A DNA stretch of 8,861 nucleotides from JALSHZ01 sp964614535 (GTDB taxonomy: Bacteria > Pseudomonadota > Gammaproteobacteria > UWMA-0217). Positions 7,031 through 8,861 of this stretch are shown here, piece after piece (position 1 is the first letter of the stretch; each line of letters begins with the position of its first letter). The translations under genes were made by a program, and so were the position numbers. The stretch lies in the NCBI GenBank assembly GCA_964614535.1, contig CAZTOZ010000021.1, positions 1 to 8,861 of the forward strand, written 5' to 3'. The notes under the pieces were generated by a model. That model was not told the origin of the DNA and made no database searches. It worked only from the letters and a program-made list of their open reading frames with translations.

Positions 7031-8155
7031 TCAGAATTCGCCCGTCGCCCCAGCCACCATGATGTCCAGCATGGCCTGGTTCACACGAATGGCCGTTTCG
7101 ACCACCTCCGGCGCCAACAGCTTGCTGTCGATGAGCATATCGAGGTTGAGCATCATCAGCGCAAGCTTGCCCTCTTTGTCCTCGACGATGGCGATCCGGC
7201 ACGGCATGTAGCTGGCGAAGATCGGATTGCTCATGATCATCGTACGCGCATCCATCGGATCACAGAACTGCAGAATGGTCAGGTAGGGTGTTTCGACCCC
7301 CCGGGCTTCGAGCTCTTTCGAGACGAACTGCTGTCCCACCATCTTGAGGTTGATTTCAGCCGCTTTCGACATCATTGCATCGATCGCATCTTGCGCCGTG
7401 ACGCCCTCTTTCAGCGCCATTCGCGCAACCGTCTGACTGATATCGGTGATCTGCAGCCCCTTCGATCCCTTCGGTGCAGCCTCATGCGCCTTGGCAACGG
7501 CAATGGCACTGACCTGTGGCACATAGACGGTCGCACCTTCGACGAACCGGGCATTGTCCAGCGTGGCGATATAGGCCAGAACGTCCCGGATCTCATCATC
7601 ACTGTAATCGTCGAACGTCTCGTCTTCCGGATCGTTCGCATGCTCTCTCTTCTTCGATTTGAACAGCCGGATCGACGCCTCGATATAATCCAGGTGCTGG
7701 CCAGCGATCGGAGGGGCCTCCTTCTTGGGCTTGCCAAACCCGTCCCTGGCATGGCAAGTCTTGCAATCCCCCTTGTAGATCTTTTTCCCCTTCTTCGGAT
7801 CGCCATCCTTCGCCTTGATATCGAACTGGGAATCCTTGGAGACATCGATGCGCGACAGGTAATCGGCAATCGCCTCGATGTCCTCATCCGACATATCCTT
7901 GATACCGGAGGTGGTATCCATCAGCAGGTTGCTGCGCCTGCCTTCCCGATAATCGGTAATCGCCTTGATGAGATACTCCTTCGGTAGTCCAGCAAGCCGA
8001 GGCGAAATGCCACCTGGCGTCCCCTGCCCATACTTGCCGTGACATAGCGCACAGTTCTTGTTGATTTCTTTGCCACGAGCCAGATCACGAGCCAGTAGCT
8101 GATTGGGCAACAACAATGTCATACACGCCATTGCCAATATAAACAGTCTTGTCAT
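7031..8155 (-). CDS. Secreted diheme c4-like cytochrome c with C-terminal DUF302 domain
   Basis: The protein has 374 residues from ATG 8155, with a strong GGAGG 6 bases upstream. A signal peptide (MTRLFILAMACMTLLLPNQLLA, cleavage probably after A22) sends it to the periplasm; C11 is not in a good lipobox. Two cytochrome c domains follow, each with one heme motif: C35-A-L-C-H39 and C131-K-T-C-H135. The first has M79 at the expected position of the axial methionine, before MSDEDIEAIADYL. The second has the equivalent tail YSDDEIRDVLAYIATL but no methionine anywhere between 136 and 245; H172 or H154 could substitute. Residues about 238-342 resemble DUF302 (COG3439), including FCDPMDART and YMPCRIAIVEDKEGK, with two further cysteines, C298 and C319. 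A helical tail ends the protein. It probably carries electrons in the periplasm; the role of DUF302 is unknown. It is followed by its own terminator and the gene upstream is the rRNA operon, so it is monocistronic. Confidence 0.9.
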   Translation of the reverse strand: MTRLFILAMACMTLLLPNQLLARDLARGKEINKNCALCHGKYGQGTPGGISPRLAGLPKEYLIKAITDYREGRRSNLLMDTTSGIKDMSDEDIEAIADYLSRIDVSKDSQFDIKAKDGDPKKGKKIYKGDCKTCHARDGFGKPKKEAPPIAGQHLDYIEASIRLFKSKKREHANDPEDETFDDYSDDEIRDVLAYIATLDNARFVEGATVYVPQVSAIAVAKAHEAAPKGSKGLQITDISQTVARMALKEGVTAQDAIDAMMSKAAEINLKMVGQQFVSKELEARGVETPYLTILQFCDPMDARTMIMSNPIFASYMPCRIAIVEDKEGKLALMMLNLDMLIDSKLLAPEVVETAIRVNQAMLDIMVAGATGEF

Positions 8156-8161
8156 CGAGTG

Positions 8162-8166
8162 CCTCC
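8162..8166 (-). promoter_or_regulatory. Ribosome binding site of the cytochrome c/DUF302 gene (GGAGG)
   Basis: GGAGG on the - strand lies 6 bases before ATG 8155, an ideal spacing that fixes the start and with it the signal peptide. Confidence 0.85.
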
Positions 8167-8188
8167 AAGGATAGATACTTCAATATCA

Positions 8189-8216
8189 GTGCCCAGGCGC
8201 GCCGCGCCTGAGGCAC
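8189..8216 (-). promoter_or_regulatory. GC-rich hairpin upstream of the cytochrome gene
   Basis: GTGCC plus CAGGCGC (8189-8200) pairs with GCGCCTG (8204-8210) and GGCAC (8212-8216). This makes a 12-bp stem with one bulged base (8211) and a 3-base loop. It lies 22 bases upstream of the Shine-Dalgarno sequence on the - strand and has no U tract on either side, so it is not an ordinary terminator. It may be a leader structure stabilising or regulating the mRNA, or an operator dyad. No convincing promoter was found near it. Confidence 0.45.
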
Positions 8217-8721
8217 AAACTCCACAGGCCAACGACACCCTTTTCCATTCCCCCTTTCCAGACGAGCCGAAGCGGCCCGACGAAGGGCGCTTGGCGCGAA
8301 AAACGGGGAAACACGAGTCTCCGATAGGATCATTTCCGAGGCCGGCCAGTCAATTGCATCCATGACCAACCGGGCAAAAAACGAGCTGACACCCGGAAAA
8401 ACGGGAGAACACAGGAAAAAATCCCGGCCCTGAAAAGAATTTCATCCCCTGATGACGCACCGCTGGAGAAACCTCGACTGGGTAATCACTCCATTGATGA
8501 CTGCCTCGATGACGGCAATAAAGGAAATATTCGGCGGCGCTGGTTTTTCAATGACTTGGGCAAATTGAAAACGGTAACGAGTCATAGTCGAATCGAATCT
8601 GGTATATACCAAAGTCAAGCGGCGTTCCTGCTGTCCTCGGTTTCCCTGCGCTCATGCCGGTTTTCTCCTGGCAAACTGGTCGCATGGGCATGCAAAAGCA
8701 GGTCACCCAACAACACACCTA
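8217..8721. other. Gene-free spacer between the rRNA operon terminator and the cytochrome leader
   Basis: About 500 bases contain no convincing gene on either strand. Visible elements are a 47-codon - strand reading frame (8585-8442) with no ribosome binding site, a perfect palindrome GGTATATACC at 8601-8610, and several short A-rich runs between 8376 and 8440. Base composition is more AT-rich than in the genes. The promoter of the cytochrome gene should lie in the left part. A TTGACT at about 8347-8352 on the - strand is a possible -35, but the matching -10 is poor. Confidence 0.5.
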
Positions 8722-8726
8722 TAAAA

Positions 8727-8758
8727 AAAGCCCCCACAGGATTACCTGCGGGGGCTTT
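8727..8758 (-). terminator. Intrinsic terminator of the rRNA operon
   Basis: On the - strand AAAGCCCCCGCAGG, loop TAAT, CCTGTGGGGGCTTT forms a 14-bp stem, continuing into further T residues to 8723. All positions pair, one as a G-U wobble. Read on the + strand the same position is an A-C mismatch, which supports - strand function. It lies about 10 bases after the 3' end of the 5S rRNA. Confidence 0.93.
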
Positions 8759-8766
8759 GATTCAAA

Positions 8767-8861
8767 GCCTGGCGGTGACCTACTTTCGCATGGGGAGACC
8801 CCACACTATCATCGGCGCTAAGTCGTTTCACTTCCGAGTTCGGGATGGGTTCGGGTGGTTC
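8767..8861 (-). rRNA. rrf: 5S ribosomal RNA (partial, 3' part)
   Basis: The - strand matches bacterial 5S rRNA throughout. From memory it is nearly identical to E. coli 5S over the blocks giving GAAGTGAAACG-like, AGCGCCGATG and GTGTGGGGTCTCCCCATGCGA, and ends with GCCAGGC at about 8767. About 95 bases are present; the 5' end, some 20-25 bases, is beyond the right edge. The adjoining 23S and 16S genes should lie further to the right. The exact 3' end is uncertain by one or two bases. Confidence 0.97.

Noticed and set aside
8085..8369. A 94-codon - strand frame overlapping the cytochrome start
   Set aside because: It is out of frame with the cytochrome gene, overlaps its signal peptide region and leader hairpin, and has no recognisable motif.

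Overview
The window is GC-rich bacterial chromosomal DNA, most likely from a gammaproteobacterium. The 5S rRNA fragment at the right edge is very close to the E. coli 5S sequence, and the iron superoxide dismutase is of the E. coli SodB type. The diheme c4-like cytochrome fused to a DUF302-type domain would fit a respiratory, possibly sulfur-oxidising, lineage, but that is inference. I see no insertion sequence, phage gene, CRISPR array or tRNA.

Layout, left to right. On the + strand are the 3' end of a GNAT acetyltransferase gene (1-373) and a GMC-family flavin oxidoreductase (447-2135). They converge with the - strand genes at a bidirectional terminator (2294-2319). On the - strand, read right to left, are the 3' part of a 5S rRNA (8861 down to about 8767) with its intrinsic terminator (8727-8758), then a roughly 560-base spacer without a convincing gene. 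After that come a secreted diheme cytochrome c/DUF302 fusion (8155-7031) with its own terminator (6966-6991), a 1285-residue FAD/Fe-S dehydrogenase fusion (6889-3032), and sodB (2928-2341).

Each main - strand protein gene appears to be its own transcription unit. The cytochrome gene ends in a terminator. The dehydrogenase has a candidate extended -10 promoter at 6920-6928. sodB has a candidate -35/-10 pair (2949-2977) lying inside an inverted repeat. There is no strong terminator between the dehydrogenase and sodB, so readthrough into sodB is possible.

The common theme is redox chemistry: a GMC alcohol/sugar-type dehydrogenase, a D-2-hydroxyacid-type dehydrogenase with two ferredoxin-type clusters and two cysteine-rich (CCG) domains, a periplasmic cytochrome, and a superoxide scavenger. 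Substrates cannot be assigned from sequence. No wholly new system is evident. The points most worth a second look are the missing methionine ligand in the second heme domain of the cytochrome/DUF302 fusion, the dyad around the sodB promoter, the stable hairpin in the cytochrome leader, and the multi-domain architecture of the dehydrogenase.
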